Assembly: GCF_947495925.1 (NCBI RefSeq)
Contig: NZ_CANMAU010000008.1
Coordinates: 1 to 42,799 of the forward strand
Source of the DNA: an uncultured Algibacter sp.
GTDB lineage: Bacteria; Bacteroidota; Bacteroidia; Flavobacteriales; Flavobacteriaceae
Direction of reading: 5' to 3'
Length of the DNA stretch: 42,799 nucleotides
Below are positions 15,398 to 23,111 of the stretch, one piece after another. The translations under genes and the position numbers were made by a program. Each line of letters starts with the position of its first letter. Position 1 is the first letter of the stretch. Under the pieces are notes generated by a model. The model was given only the letters and a program-made list of their open reading frames with translations, searched no databases and was not told where the DNA came from.

Positions 15398-15405
15398 TTT
15401 GTTGT

Positions 15406-15708
15406 ATGAATTTAAAAAAAGCAACTGAAATAGGAAAATGTTTATCAAACCAAACAAGGTTTCAGGTTTTAGAATGGCTAAAAGAACCAGAAAAACATTT
15501 TCCACCACACGAGACATTAAAACATTTTAATGATGGTGTTTGCGTTACCTATATTCAAGAAAAATCAGGGTTATCACAATCAACAATTTCAACATATTTG
15601 ACAAATATGGAAAAATGCGGTCTTTTAATATCAACAAGACACGGTAAATGGTCTTACTTAAAAAGAAACGAAAAGACAATTAAACAGTTTACGGATTTTC
15701 TAACATAA
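15406..15708 (+). CDS. ArsR-family winged-helix regulator
   Basis: A 100-aa regulator with the ArsR fold: NQTRFQVLEWLKEPEKHFP, then VCVTYIQEKSGLSQSTISTY with the recognition helix LSQSTISTYLTNMEKCGLL, then the wing STRHGKWSYLKRN. A single Cys in GVCVTY and one in EKCGLL do not make the classical metal-binding CxC, so the signal is probably not arsenite. It leads a cassette with a small membrane protein and an SDR. Paired dyads before this gene and before 15754 suggest it represses both transcripts. Confidence 0.85.
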   Translation: MNLKKATEIGKCLSNQTRFQVLEWLKEPEKHFPPHETLKHFNDGVCVTYIQEKSGLSQSTISTYLTNMEKCGLLISTRHGKWSYLKRNEKTIKQFTDFLT

Positions 15709-15724
15709 AAAAATTTTGATTACT

Positions 15725-15746
15725 CATATTGACATTTCGCAATATA
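15725..15746. promoter_or_regulatory. Candidate ArsR operator, copy 2
   Basis: CATATTGACATTTCGCAATATA contains the perfect dyad ATATTG-N8-CAATAT and lies seven bases before the start at 15754. It is similar to the dyad at 15376-15397. Confidence 0.5.
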
Positions 15747-15753
15747 ACAAACT

Positions 15754-16017
15754 ATGAAATTATTATTTGACATTTTAGGTTGGTCAGGTTCAGGATTAAT
15801 AATCCTTGCCTATGCCCTAACCCTTATTGAAAACAAAAAGTATTTAGATTATGGCAAGTATTTAAACTTACTCGGAGGTCTTTTAATAGCTATAAATTGT
15901 TATTACTATAATGCAATTCCACCATTTGTAACTAATTTACTTTGGAGTGTGATTGCAACATTAACGATTTATAAGTCAAGAAATAAAAACGAGAAATGTA
16001 ATAAACTAAATGTTTAA
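15754..16017 (+). CDS. CBU_0592-like small membrane protein
   Basis: An 87-aa protein with three hydrophobic segments (about residues 5-23, 38-55 and 58-73). It matches what I recall of the CBU_0592 family: ILGWSGSGLIILAYALT at the start and YLNLLGGLLIAINCYYYNAIP in the middle. No function is known. It lies between the ArsR gene and the SDR gene; the ATG of the longest SDR reading frame overlaps its end, but the likely SDR start is 17 bases downstream of the stop. Confidence 0.65.
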   Translation: MKLLFDILGWSGSGLIILAYALTLIENKKYLDYGKYLNLLGGLLIAINCYYYNAIPPFVTNLLWSVIATLTIYKSRNKNEKCNKLNV

Positions 16018-16033
16018 CTTAAAAATTAAAACA

Positions 16034-16636
16034 ATGAAAATATTAATAATTGGAGGAAACGGAACAATAGGAAAAACTGTTGTTTCACATTTTAAGCATA
16101 AGAATGAAATTTTAATCGTTGGACGAACAAAGGGAGGCGTGACTGTTGACATTGCTGATAGTATTTCGATAACGTCAATGTTTGAAAAGATTGGAAAAGT
16201 GGACGCTATAATTTGTGTCGCTGGAGAAGCAAAATGGGACGATTTCAATAAACTTTCTGAAGCAGACTATTACATTGGATTAAAAAGTAAATTAATGGGA
16301 CAAGTCAACCTTGTGCGCATTGGTCAGAATTATTTAAACCCAAATGGTTCAATTACTTTATCAACAGGAATTTTGGCAGACGACCCGGTTGTAAAAACTA
16401 CAAGTGCTGCAATGGTAAATGGTGGAATACATAGTTTTGTAAAAGCGGTTGCACTTGAAATTGAAAATGGAATTAGAGTTAATGCTGTTTCTTCCGGAAT
16501 GGTAGAAGATGCTTACGGAAAGTATAAAGACTATTTTCCTGGACATAATCCGATACCAATGAAAAAAGTAGTCAACGGATATGTAAGAAGTGTAAACGGA
16601 AAAGGAAATGGCGAAATAATTAGAATCTACGACTGA
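16034..16636 (+). CDS. Short-chain dehydrogenase/reductase (small form)
   Basis: A NAD(P)-dependent oxidoreductase of 200 residues. The start at 16034 puts the Rossmann motif at the N-terminus (KILIIGGNGTIGKTV); an upstream in-frame ATG at 16010 adds eight residues and overlaps the preceding gene. VDAIICVAGEAKWDD is the expected NAG-like motif. SITLSTGILADDP carries the Ser position. The usual YxxxK is not obvious; the segment TTSAAMVNGGIHSFVKAVAL has a Lys where expected but no Tyr four residues before, as in the small PRK07578-type SDR proteins. Substrate unknown. Last of the ArsR cassette genes. Confidence 0.78.
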   Translation: MKILIIGGNGTIGKTVVSHFKHKNEILIVGRTKGGVTVDIADSISITSMFEKIGKVDAIICVAGEAKWDDFNKLSEADYYIGLKSKLMGQVNLVRIGQNYLNPNGSITLSTGILADDPVVKTTSAAMVNGGIHSFVKAVALEIENGIRVNAVSSGMVEDAYGKYKDYFPGHNPIPMKKVVNGYVRSVNGKGNGEIIRIYD

Positions 16637-16650
16637 AAAAAGTAATATAG

Positions 16651-16678
16651 ATTGCTAGCTTAAGACGTATATAGCAAT
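16651..16678. repeat. Small inverted repeat, possibly a decayed site
   Basis: ATTGCTA (16651-16657) and TAGCAAT (16672-16678) form a 7-bp stem with a 14-base loop between the SDR and ClbS-like genes. ATTGCTA recalls the left-arm block AATTGCT of the sites, but no CAAC or GTTG cores flank it, so the identification is weak. Confidence 0.3.
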
Positions 16679-16702
16679 TAACTGCACGTAAAACCAACGA
16701 AA

Positions 16703-17200
16703 ATGCCAAGACCTAAGTCAAAAAAAGAACTATTAGAATTAAGCCAAGCTAATTATGAAAAATTATTGAAGCTTTTAGGCTCTTATTCAAACATGGAACT
16801 AGAAAAAGAATTTCCTCCAGAAACTCTAAATAGAAACGCGAAAGATGTTTTAGCTCATTTACACGAGTGGCATTTAATGATGCTAGATTGGTACAAGATA
16901 GGAATGAAAGGAGAAAAACCTGATATACCAGCTAAAGGCTATACTTGGAGAACGCTTCCTGAATTAAATCGAAAAATTTGGGAAAAACATAAAGATGTTA
17001 AATTCCAAACAGCCAAAAATTTATTCGATGATTCATATAAACAAGTCCAACGTGTCATTAAAGAACATACAGACGAAGAGCTCTTTGAAAAGAAAAGATA
17101 TAAATGGACCGGTTCGACCTCGCTCGGTGCATATTTGATTTCAAACACTTCCAGTCATTACGATTGGGCAATTAAACTAATTAAAAAAGCAATGAAATAA
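16703..17200 (+). CDS. ClbS/DfsB-like four-helix bundle protein
   Basis: A 165-aa helical protein of the ClbS/DfsB group in the DinB-like superfamily: MPRPKSKKELLELSQANYEK at the start, a conserved RNAKDVLAHLHEWHLMMLDWY helix, GYTWRTLPELNRKIWEKHK and a terminal SNTSSHYDWAIKLIKK. ClbS proteins protect against the genotoxin colibactin; most relatives have no tested role. The two His-containing helices could bind metal, as in DinB-like folds. It is the last intact cassette gene; no clean site lies on either side, so it belongs to the decayed part of the array. Confidence 0.8.
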   Translation: MPRPKSKKELLELSQANYEKLLKLLGSYSNMELEKEFPPETLNRNAKDVLAHLHEWHLMMLDWYKIGMKGEKPDIPAKGYTWRTLPELNRKIWEKHKDVKFQTAKNLFDDSYKQVQRVIKEHTDEELFEKKRYKWTGSTSLGAYLISNTSSHYDWAIKLIKKAMK

Positions 17201-17241
17201 TTTCGCGCATGTGTTCCATCAGCCTGTAAACTTTAAACCAC

Positions 17242-17530
17242 TCAAACCTTTGAAAAATCATCTTCAAAGGTTGAAATAAAATCATCAGACAACTTAAATG
17301 AGTTTAGTGCCCATTTGGGCATGCAGATTATTCCCATATTTGCATCGACCATTTCTAAAGCAACTTCGGTAAGGAGAATAGCGGAAATCTTAAGAGGAGT
17401 AATTTTATTAGATTTTAAAAATTAGTCATATACCGAGACCGTTTTAAGCGCTTTGAAAAAATCTATAGCCATCTAAATCAAACCTTGACGACAAAGTAAA
17501 CCTCATCTTCATAAACGAATAAATTAAAAT
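17242..17530 (-). pseudogene. Remnant of a LysR-family regulator
   Basis: On the minus strand the frame ending at 17242 reads ISAILLTEVALEMVDANMGI then ICMPKWALNSF, which resembles the effector domain of LysR proteins (TEA...EMV..G.G...P.W). It is cut off by a stop near 17420. Further upstream on the same strand, about 17484-17527, another piece (NLFVYEDEVYFVV) resembles an earlier part of the same domain, in the right order but too close and interrupted. No DNA-binding domain remains. It is the only minus-strand coding trace in the array, and fills most of the 330-bp gap between genes here. Confidence 0.45.
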
Positions 17531-17532
17531 CT

Positions 17533-18610
17533 ATGCAAAAAACGCAAAAACTATTAATACTTATTTTTTTATCAATATCGCTTAGTGGGTTTTTGTCAAT
17601 AGGAACACAATCAAATAGAACAGCATCAATTAACCCTAGCTGATGTCTACAAAGATGGAGATTTAGATGCGCTTGTAGCTAATGGAAGACATTGGGCTGA
17701 ACAAAATTATATTTTCTACAATGATGGGAAGGGAGGTTTTAAATTAGTCCAACCTATTGGGAAATTCCTTGACGCTTCTTATGCTGTAAAAAGTGCAGAT
17801 TTCAATAAAGACGGATTTATGAATATTGCTGTAGCCAATGACAAAATTCCAAACAAAATATATTTTGGCTCCATCAATCAAAACTTTGAAAAAGAAATTT
17901 CTTTCGGTTCAATATCACCATCACGAAATCTTGAAATAGCAGATATGGACCATGACGGAGATTTTGACCTAATACTTTCTAACAGAAAAGCCGAAAATGA
18001 AATCTGTTTGAACGATGGACAAGGTAATTTTAAAAAAATAATCACTTTTGGAATGCATTCAGACCAAACCATCCAAACAAAAATAGTAGATATAAATAAG
18101 GATGGTTTTTTAGACTTAATTACAGCTGAAAGACAAAGTAAGAATAAAATATATTTGAATGATGGAAAGCAAAATTTTTCAAAAGTAATAGAATTTGGTA
18201 ACGAAGAAGATGAATCCCGTTCTGTTGACTTTGGAGATTTTTACAAGGATGGATTTTTGGATATTGTAGTAGGAAATTTAGACTCTAAAAACAATATTTA
18301 TTTTGGTGAAAAAAGTTTGAATTTTAAACGGGTTTTTAATTTTAAAACCGAATATTCAACTTCATCCGTTAAGGTAGCAGACTTAAACAATGACGGATAT
18401 TTAGACATTGTTGAAGGAAATTCGGAACAACGAAATTACGTTCATTCAGGGCAAAAGAATGGAACATTTATAGAAATTGGCTTGAGAGAGGACTTAAAAG
18501 ATGATACTTATAACATAGAAATTGGTGATTTAAATAACGATGGACTGTTAGATATTGTGGAATCGAATTCAGGAAGCTGGAATTTGTATTATAAAACCCT
18601 AAAGAAATAA
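17533..18610 (+). pseudogene. Frameshifted exported FG-GAP/VCBS repeat protein
   Basis: A signal peptide starts at 17533 (MQKTQKLLILIFLSISLSGF) but that frame stops at 17641-17643. The repeat region continues in another frame, open from 17603 (QHQLTLADVYKDGDLDALVA) through the stop at 18608-18610. A single-base loss or similar change between 17603 and 17640 would explain this. The body consists of about six FG-GAP/VCBS beta-propeller blades, each with a calcium-loop-like motif such as DMDHDGDFDLI, DINKDGFLDLI, DLNNDGYLDIV and DLNNDGLLDIV. Translation could restart at 17819 (263 aa, no export signal). The stop directly abuts the AAC-N6-CAAC boundary, so it was once a cassette gene. Confidence 0.7.
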
Positions 18611-18611
18611 C

Positions 18612-18660
18612 TGTGGGCAACAAAACATATAATTAATTACCTAATTATCAACCGTATATA
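18612..18660. repeat. Degenerate terminal attC-like site S11
   Basis: The left edge tgtggg-CAAC (18612-18621) is identical to the left edge of S3 at 3118-3127, and TAA-C precedes it as at S2. The following 40 bases are an AT-rich imperfect palindrome with no GTTG core; CAACCG at 18650 and TATA traces are all that resemble a right arm. This marks the right end of the array. The remaining 178 bases to the next gene hold only that gene's promoter. Confidence 0.5.
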
Positions 18661-18804
18661 AAACCTCATGGCCCTTTATCTGTTATCAACCCGGAATTAA
18701 GGTTACATTATTTTAAGCATGACGTGCAAGAATAACAAAATGATCAACTGGTATCATGAACCTTATAATATTTTCAAACTTACTATTTTACTATTACTTT
18801 AGAG

Positions 18805-18812
18805 TATATTTG
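18805..18812 (+). promoter_or_regulatory. Promoter -7 element for the GH117-like gene
   Basis: TATATTTG matches the Bacteroidota TAnnTTTG element, 26 bases before the start at 18839. No distinct -33 TTG was identified. Confidence 0.5.
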
Positions 18813-18838
18813 TGAGAATATCAAATATGTTTTAAAAA

Positions 18839-20206
18839 ATGAAATTAAAATTATTTACACTAGCCACTTTCTTATTAACAGCAACTGTTATGTTTTCACA
18901 AACAAAAAGCGCAGCTACTTTAAGGCTAGAAGGATATAAATCAAGTGGAAATTGTAACGTCGATATTCCAACGGATAATCCAGAATGGAATTTAGAATTT
19001 AAAGTAAATAATTTGACTGGAGATTTAGCTCCTAATGATTATTACACAAGACGAGATCCAAGTTCGGTGTTAAAAGTAAATGGTAAATATTACGTCTGGT
19101 ACTCCTATAGTTTAAGTAACGGTGCAGGAAAAGTATCGCCATGGGATTTAAACGATTTGTATTATGCTACATCAACAGATGGGTATCATTGGACGGAACA
19201 AGGTGTAGCGATTGCACGTGGACCAGAAGGCTCATACGACCATAGATCTGCTTTTACTACTGAAGTTTTTCACCACAATAATATGTTTTATTTAGTCTAT
19301 CAAGCTTCTGATACAGTAACAAACCTAAATAGCAATAATACCATTGCAATGGCTTATTCAAGTTCGGCAGATGGACCTTGGACTAAATTAGAAGACCCTA
19401 TACTTTACCCATCATCTGGACAATCTGTTGCATTCGATAAAAATGCTGTCCACGACCCATGTATTGTTTATTTTAACAATAAATTTTATATGTATTTTAA
19501 AGGAGAAGGTAATGAATCGCCCATTTGTAGTTATGATACTCAAATTTGGGGGACAAGCTATAAACAAGTAAAATGGGGTGTTGCTATTGCTGATAATGTC
19601 ACAGGACCCTATGTTAAGTCTGAATATAATCCTATTACAAATACGGGGCATGAAGTTTGTGTGTGGCACTCTGGAGAGGGGTTAGGTATTATGTTACACC
19701 AAGATGGACCTGAATATGGAACAACTCAATACTCTTCAGATGGTTTAAATTTTGAAATTATGGGACAAGTTGATTTTCCTTTAAAGCAACCATGGAACTC
19801 TACCTATCCTGAAGCGGCTGGTTTATATAGATCTGAATCATCTAATAGTTCTCCTGTATCGGGAGTTTCTTGGGGGTTAAGCCATGTTTTAAATTGGAGA
19901 GGTACTTATGGTTCATGGATGTACATAAGACGCTTTGACCTTGAAGGGTATACTGCTGGTTTAAAAGATATTAAAAAATTATACGGCGTAAATATATATC
20001 CTAACCCGGTTAGTGACATTATTAATATAGATGATTTTGACAGTGGGAAAGTTATATTATATAATGCCAATGGCATAATTTTAAAAGAACTTAATGCTTC
20101 TCAAATAAATAATGGTATTGATGTAAGTGCTTATGCCTCAGGAATATATTATTTGATGTTTAAGACAGAGAAGGGAACCTACGGAACTAAGGTTGTAAAA
20201 AATTGA
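18839..20206 (+). CDS. Secreted GH117-like glycosidase with T9SS sorting domain
   Basis: A 455-aa enzyme with a signal peptide (ending VMFSQ), a five-bladed beta-propeller glycosidase domain (about 50-380), and a C-terminal type A T9SS sorting domain (YGVNIYPNPVSDIINI to the end). The catalytic domain reads like GH117: RRDPSSVLKVNGKYYVWYSY with D73, YDHRSAFTTEVFHHNNMFYL, an HDPCIVYFNNKFYMYFKGEG strand and GHEVCVWHSGEGLGIM. GH117 enzymes remove 3,6-anhydro-L-galactose from agar oligosaccharides; some members have other specificity, so the substrate is inferred. The nearby cassette-borne sulfatases could act on the same sulfated galactans. It lies just outside the array, with its own promoter. 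Confidence 0.75.
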   Translation: MKLKLFTLATFLLTATVMFSQTKSAATLRLEGYKSSGNCNVDIPTDNPEWNLEFKVNNLTGDLAPNDYYTRRDPSSVLKVNGKYYVWYSYSLSNGAGKVSPWDLNDLYYATSTDGYHWTEQGVAIARGPEGSYDHRSAFTTEVFHHNNMFYLVYQASDTVTNLNSNNTIAMAYSSSADGPWTKLEDPILYPSSGQSVAFDKNAVHDPCIVYFNNKFYMYFKGEGNESPICSYDTQIWGTSYKQVKWGVAIADNVTGPYVKSEYNPITNTGHEVCVWHSGEGLGIMLHQDGPEYGTTQYSSDGLNFEIMGQVDFPLKQPWNSTYPEAAGLYRSESSNSSPVSGVSWGLSHVLNWRGTYGSWMYIRRFDLEGYTAGLKDIKKLYGVNIYPNPVSDIINIDDFDSGKVILYNANGIILKELNASQINNGIDVSAYASGIYYLMFKTEKGTYGTKVVKN

Positions 20207-20298
20207 TAAATATAATTATTGCCTTAATAGAAAAATACTTTAGCAGGACTACAGAATTAAATGAAAATACGAGACAGAGCGATAATATGTCGACAAGT

Positions 20299-20334
20299 GA
20301 AAGGCTTTTAAGAATCAAATTCTCAAAGCCTTTC
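20299..20334. terminator. Stem-loop between convergent genes
   Basis: GAAAGGCTTTTAAGAAT and ATTCTCAAAGCCTTTC form a long stem with one bulge, overlapping the stop of the minus-strand antiporter gene and facing the plus-strand GH117-like gene. It lacks a good T run on either side, so its role as a bidirectional terminator is uncertain. Confidence 0.45.
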
Positions 20335-22138
20335 CTAAATATACCAGCTTATAACCTGCTTCAATCTTTTCAATAGCTTTGTTTTTTGATGATATAATTT
20401 CCAAAACCCCTTTCTTATCTTTAACCAACAACGGGATAATATCAACATCATTATTAGTCTTTTCAATTAAAGTTTCGAAGTGCTCTCTACTCTTTAATGC
20501 TATTTCGTGTATTTTAGGATATTTTCTTGCTACTTCGGTTAACGAATTATAATCATCGGTTTGAGAAAACAGGCCTTCGGCAGGGCTATTAGGGTCGTCA
20601 ATTTCATCTGGTGTTATCAACCTATAATACCCACTTTCTCCAAATTGGCCTCTAAACTTATCAATAGCATAAGCATTGATATCCGCACTTCCAGTTAAAG
20701 CCATTAAAAAGCCCACATCATTAAGTTCAATATTATCATTTAAAGTTTCAGAATAAATATCGGTGTCAATAGCTTCTAAACCTTCTTCTTGTGCCAACTG
20801 AATATTGGTCTGATTACTATCAATAAGTACCACGTGCCTACCATTATCTTCTAAATACTTTCCAATAAGTCTCGATACATGAGAAGCTCCAACAATTAAA
20901 ACACCTTCAGATCTCTTAAGAAATACACCGACCATTTTGGCAAACAATCGTGCTGTGGTGGCATTCAATAAAACTGTGCCTAAAACAATCATAAACACGA
21001 GGGGTGTAATATACTCCGCTCCTTCTACCCCTTGCTTAATAAGCTTGCTTCCAAAAAGCGAAGCAATTCCTGCTGCTACAATACCTCTTGGGCCAACCCA
21101 ACTAATAAACAGTTTGTCATTAAACTTTAATTTAGACCCTTGTGTACTTAAAAACACTCCTAAAGGTCTAATAACAAGTACAACTGAAAAAAACAAAATA
21201 GCTGTTTTCCAGGTGTAGAGCAGCATCAAATCTTCAAAATCAATATTTGCTGCCAGTAGAATAAATAAAATAGAAATAAGCAAAACACTGAGCGATTCCT
21301 TGAAATAAAGCAGTTCTTTGATGTTTTTCAATTTACCATTACCCAAAACCATTCCCATAACAACCACTGCGAGTAAGCCTGATTCATGAGCGAAAACCTC
21401 AGACTCTACAAAAACAAGCAGTACGGTTGATAACGATACTACATTTAACAAGTAATGCGGAATGAGTTTCTTATTAATTCCAAAGGCTAAAGCATGAGCA
21501 AAGGTGAAACCAAAAGTGGTTCCAAATAATAAAATTTTACCAAACTCAACTAAAGCTGTTTTAGTAAATCCGCTATCGCCTTCAACACTAATAAATTCAA
21601 AAACTAATACAGCTACCAAAGCCCCTATAGGGTCTATTAAAATACCTTCCCATTTTAACACCGTAGAAATGTCCTTTTTTAGCGGAATATTCCTAAGAAT
21701 AGGAGTAATTACAGTAGGTCCGGTAACAATTATAAGTCCAGAAAACAAAAAAGACAACTCCCAACTTAAATTAAAAACGAATCGTGCTAATATACCAGCA
21801 CCAAAAAAAGTAATCGTCGTTCCTAGTGTAATGAGTTTAGAAATAACAGGACCTAAAGACTTTATTTCGGCACGCTTAAGAGTTAACCCGCCTTCAAACA
21901 AAATAATACTAATAGCCAATGATACAAAGTAATACAAACCATCTCCTGGAAAAAAACCTTTTTTTCCATCCCAAACTGGTTCTATCCATTTAGAGCCATC
22001 TTCACTCAAAAACTCGGCAGCAATAGGGCCAACCAATAAGCCTATTAAAATTAAAGGAAGTATTGCGGGTATTTTAAATTTCCAAGCTACCCATTGGGCT
22101 AAAATTCCTAAAATTATAATCCCTGCTAGTTCTAACAT
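20315..22138 (-). CDS. CPA-family cation:proton antiporter with TrkA-N domain
   Basis: A 607-aa inner-membrane exchanger that probably trades Na+ or K+ for protons. About 12 membrane segments fill residues 1-400, starting with LAGIIILGILAQWVAWKF, and include IILFEGGLTLKRAEI, a GPTVITPILRN stretch, EGILIDPIGALVAVLVFEF with the family's key Asp, and WVGPRGIVAAGIASLF, all typical of NhaP/CPA1 proteins. A cytoplasmic Rossmann domain follows (VLIVGASHVSRLIGKYL, VVLIDSN), as in TrkA-N/RCK parts that sense nucleotides. It is divergently placed from the universal stress/SulP operon 85 bp away, so the gap probably holds both promoters. Confidence 0.88.
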   Translation of the reverse strand: MLELAGIIILGILAQWVAWKFKIPAILPLILIGLLVGPIAAEFLSEDGSKWIEPVWDGKKGFFPGDGLYYFVSLAISIILFEGGLTLKRAEIKSLGPVISKLITLGTTITFFGAGILARFVFNLSWELSFLFSGLIIVTGPTVITPILRNIPLKKDISTVLKWEGILIDPIGALVAVLVFEFISVEGDSGFTKTALVEFGKILLFGTTFGFTFAHALAFGINKKLIPHYLLNVVSLSTVLLVFVESEVFAHESGLLAVVVMGMVLGNGKLKNIKELLYFKESLSVLLISILFILLAANIDFEDLMLLYTWKTAILFFSVVLVIRPLGVFLSTQGSKLKFNDKLFISWVGPRGIVAAGIASLFGSKLIKQGVEGAEYITPLVFMIVLGTVLLNATTARLFAKMVGVFLKRSEGVLIVGASHVSRLIGKYLEDNGRHVVLIDSNQTNIQLAQEEGLEAIDTDIYSETLNDNIELNDVGFLMALTGSADINAYAIDKFRGQFGESGYYRLITPDEIDDPNSPAEGLFSQTDDYNSLTEVARKYPKIHEIALKSREHFETLIEKTNNDVDIIPLLVKDKKGVLEIISSKNKAIEKIEAGYKLVYLGKALRI

Positions 22139-22223
22139 AGTATCAAATCAATATTAAAAAACACTAATTTAATTAAAACAGACGACTCTGTTTTACATTA
22201 TTTAGTTTTAAGTTTTTAAAAAA

Positions 22224-23111
22224 ATGCTATCTTTCAACTTTTTGCAAAAATCCATAGAAGTATTGTCTTTAAAGCCTTTTAAAAGTATTGGAATTGGAGT
22301 GGCTTATTCACCTAACTTAAAAGCAAACCTTTTTGAGGCGGCAAGGCTATCTGTTTTTTTTAAAGCAAAACTGATTTTAATTCATGTTGGTGAAGCCTCA
22401 GAAGAAAAATCCAATATGTTAAGTATCATTTTAAAAAGCTTTGAAAAAGACAAACTAGACTATGAAGTGGTGTTTAGACCGGGACAACCTGTTGATGTTA
22501 TTTTGTCTACCTGTGCGGAAAAGAAAATTGACTTACTTATTTTGGGGGCTGTACAACGGGAACGCTTGCTAAAATATTATGTGGGCTCTATTGCCAGAAA
22601 GATTACACGTCAAACTAAATGTTCTATCTTATTGCTTATAAAACCATCTGTTAATCGTATACCTTGTGAACACATTGTAGTTAACGGACTAAAAGACCCA
22701 AAAACGGAACAAACAATTACTTCGGCCTTTTATGTTGCAAAACATTTGAAATCGAACAAAGTTACCATTGTAGAGGAAATTAATGAAAGTCAGGTTCCTG
22801 TTAAAGTTGATGATGATAAATCATTGAGACGGGCTAACATAATGAAGGAACGTATTAAGCTAAGAGAGCACTCTCGAGTTAATGAAATAATTAGTCATAT
22901 TCCTGAAAATTATACTAAAGGCAAGACCATAAAGCTACAGCCTATTTTTGGAACGAAGGGCTATTCTATTGGGCATTATGCTCAAATATCGCGAGCCGAT
23001 TTATTAGTAATGAACGCCCCTTCAAAAATGAATTTTTGGGATAGACTATTTCCACATGACATTGAGCACATTTTAACCGAATTACCAACCGATGTCCTAA
23101 TCTTACAATGA
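22224..23111 (+). CDS. Universal stress protein (UspA family)
   Basis: A 295-aa protein with a Usp domain at about 20-140: KSIGIGVAYSPNLKANLFEA, LILIHVG, DLLILGAVQRERLLKYYVGS and KCSILLLIKP, which includes the nucleotide-binding G-2x-G-9x-GS-like loop in altered form. The second half (AEHIVVNGLKDPKTEQTIT-like region to ADLLVMNAPS) appears to be a second, more divergent Usp copy. It overlaps the SulP transporter gene by four bases (ATGA), so the two are translationally coupled, and the protein probably modulates or senses for the transporter. Confidence 0.8.
   Translation: MLSFNFLQKSIEVLSLKPFKSIGIGVAYSPNLKANLFEAARLSVFFKAKLILIHVGEASEEKSNMLSIILKSFEKDKLDYEVVFRPGQPVDVILSTCAEKKIDLLILGAVQRERLLKYYVGSIARKITRQTKCSILLLIKPSVNRIPCEHIVVNGLKDPKTEQTITSAFYVAKHLKSNKVTIVEEINESQVPVKVDDDKSLRRANIMKERIKLREHSRVNEIISHIPENYTKGKTIKLQPIFGTKGYSIGHYAQISRADLLVMNAPSKMNFWDRLFPHDIEHILTELPTDVLILQ

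Larger units (their letters stand above)
1..18660 (+). mobile_element. Integron-like gene cassette array (left end outside window)
   Basis: Ten palindromic intercassette sites (S1-S10) and a degenerate terminal one divide this stretch into cassettes of 0.6 to 2.8 kb, all transcribed on the plus strand and functionally unrelated. Each intact cassette starts at GTTG-N6-A(A/T)T and ends at AAC-N6-CAAC, with N6 tags that are inverted copies of each other. Genes fill the cassettes tightly: stop codons lie 0-20 bases from the right tag or inside the site. Cargo includes a toxin-antitoxin pair, typical of large integron arrays. No tyrosine recombinase is visible, so the enzyme would have to lie upstream of the window or elsewhere. 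The array interpretation is inference from repeat structure; the repeats and tags are seen directly. Confidence 0.75.

Noticed and set aside
17427-17444. A complete attC-like site before the FG-GAP gene
   Set aside because: Only a right-arm-like stretch (ATACCGAGACCGTT) is seen, without GTTG, and no left arm; it lies within the LysR remnant and may be chance.
1-18660. A classical integron with intI, attI and GTTRRRY attC sites
   Set aside because: No integrase gene is present in the window and the cores (GTTGTAT, GTTGCCC, GTTGGCC, GTTGTGT) do not fit GTTRRRY. Only the architecture agrees, so I call it integron-like.
1-18660. CRISPR array
   Set aside because: Spacing is gene-sized, repeats are imperfect palindromes of varying length, and there are no short regular spacers or cas genes.
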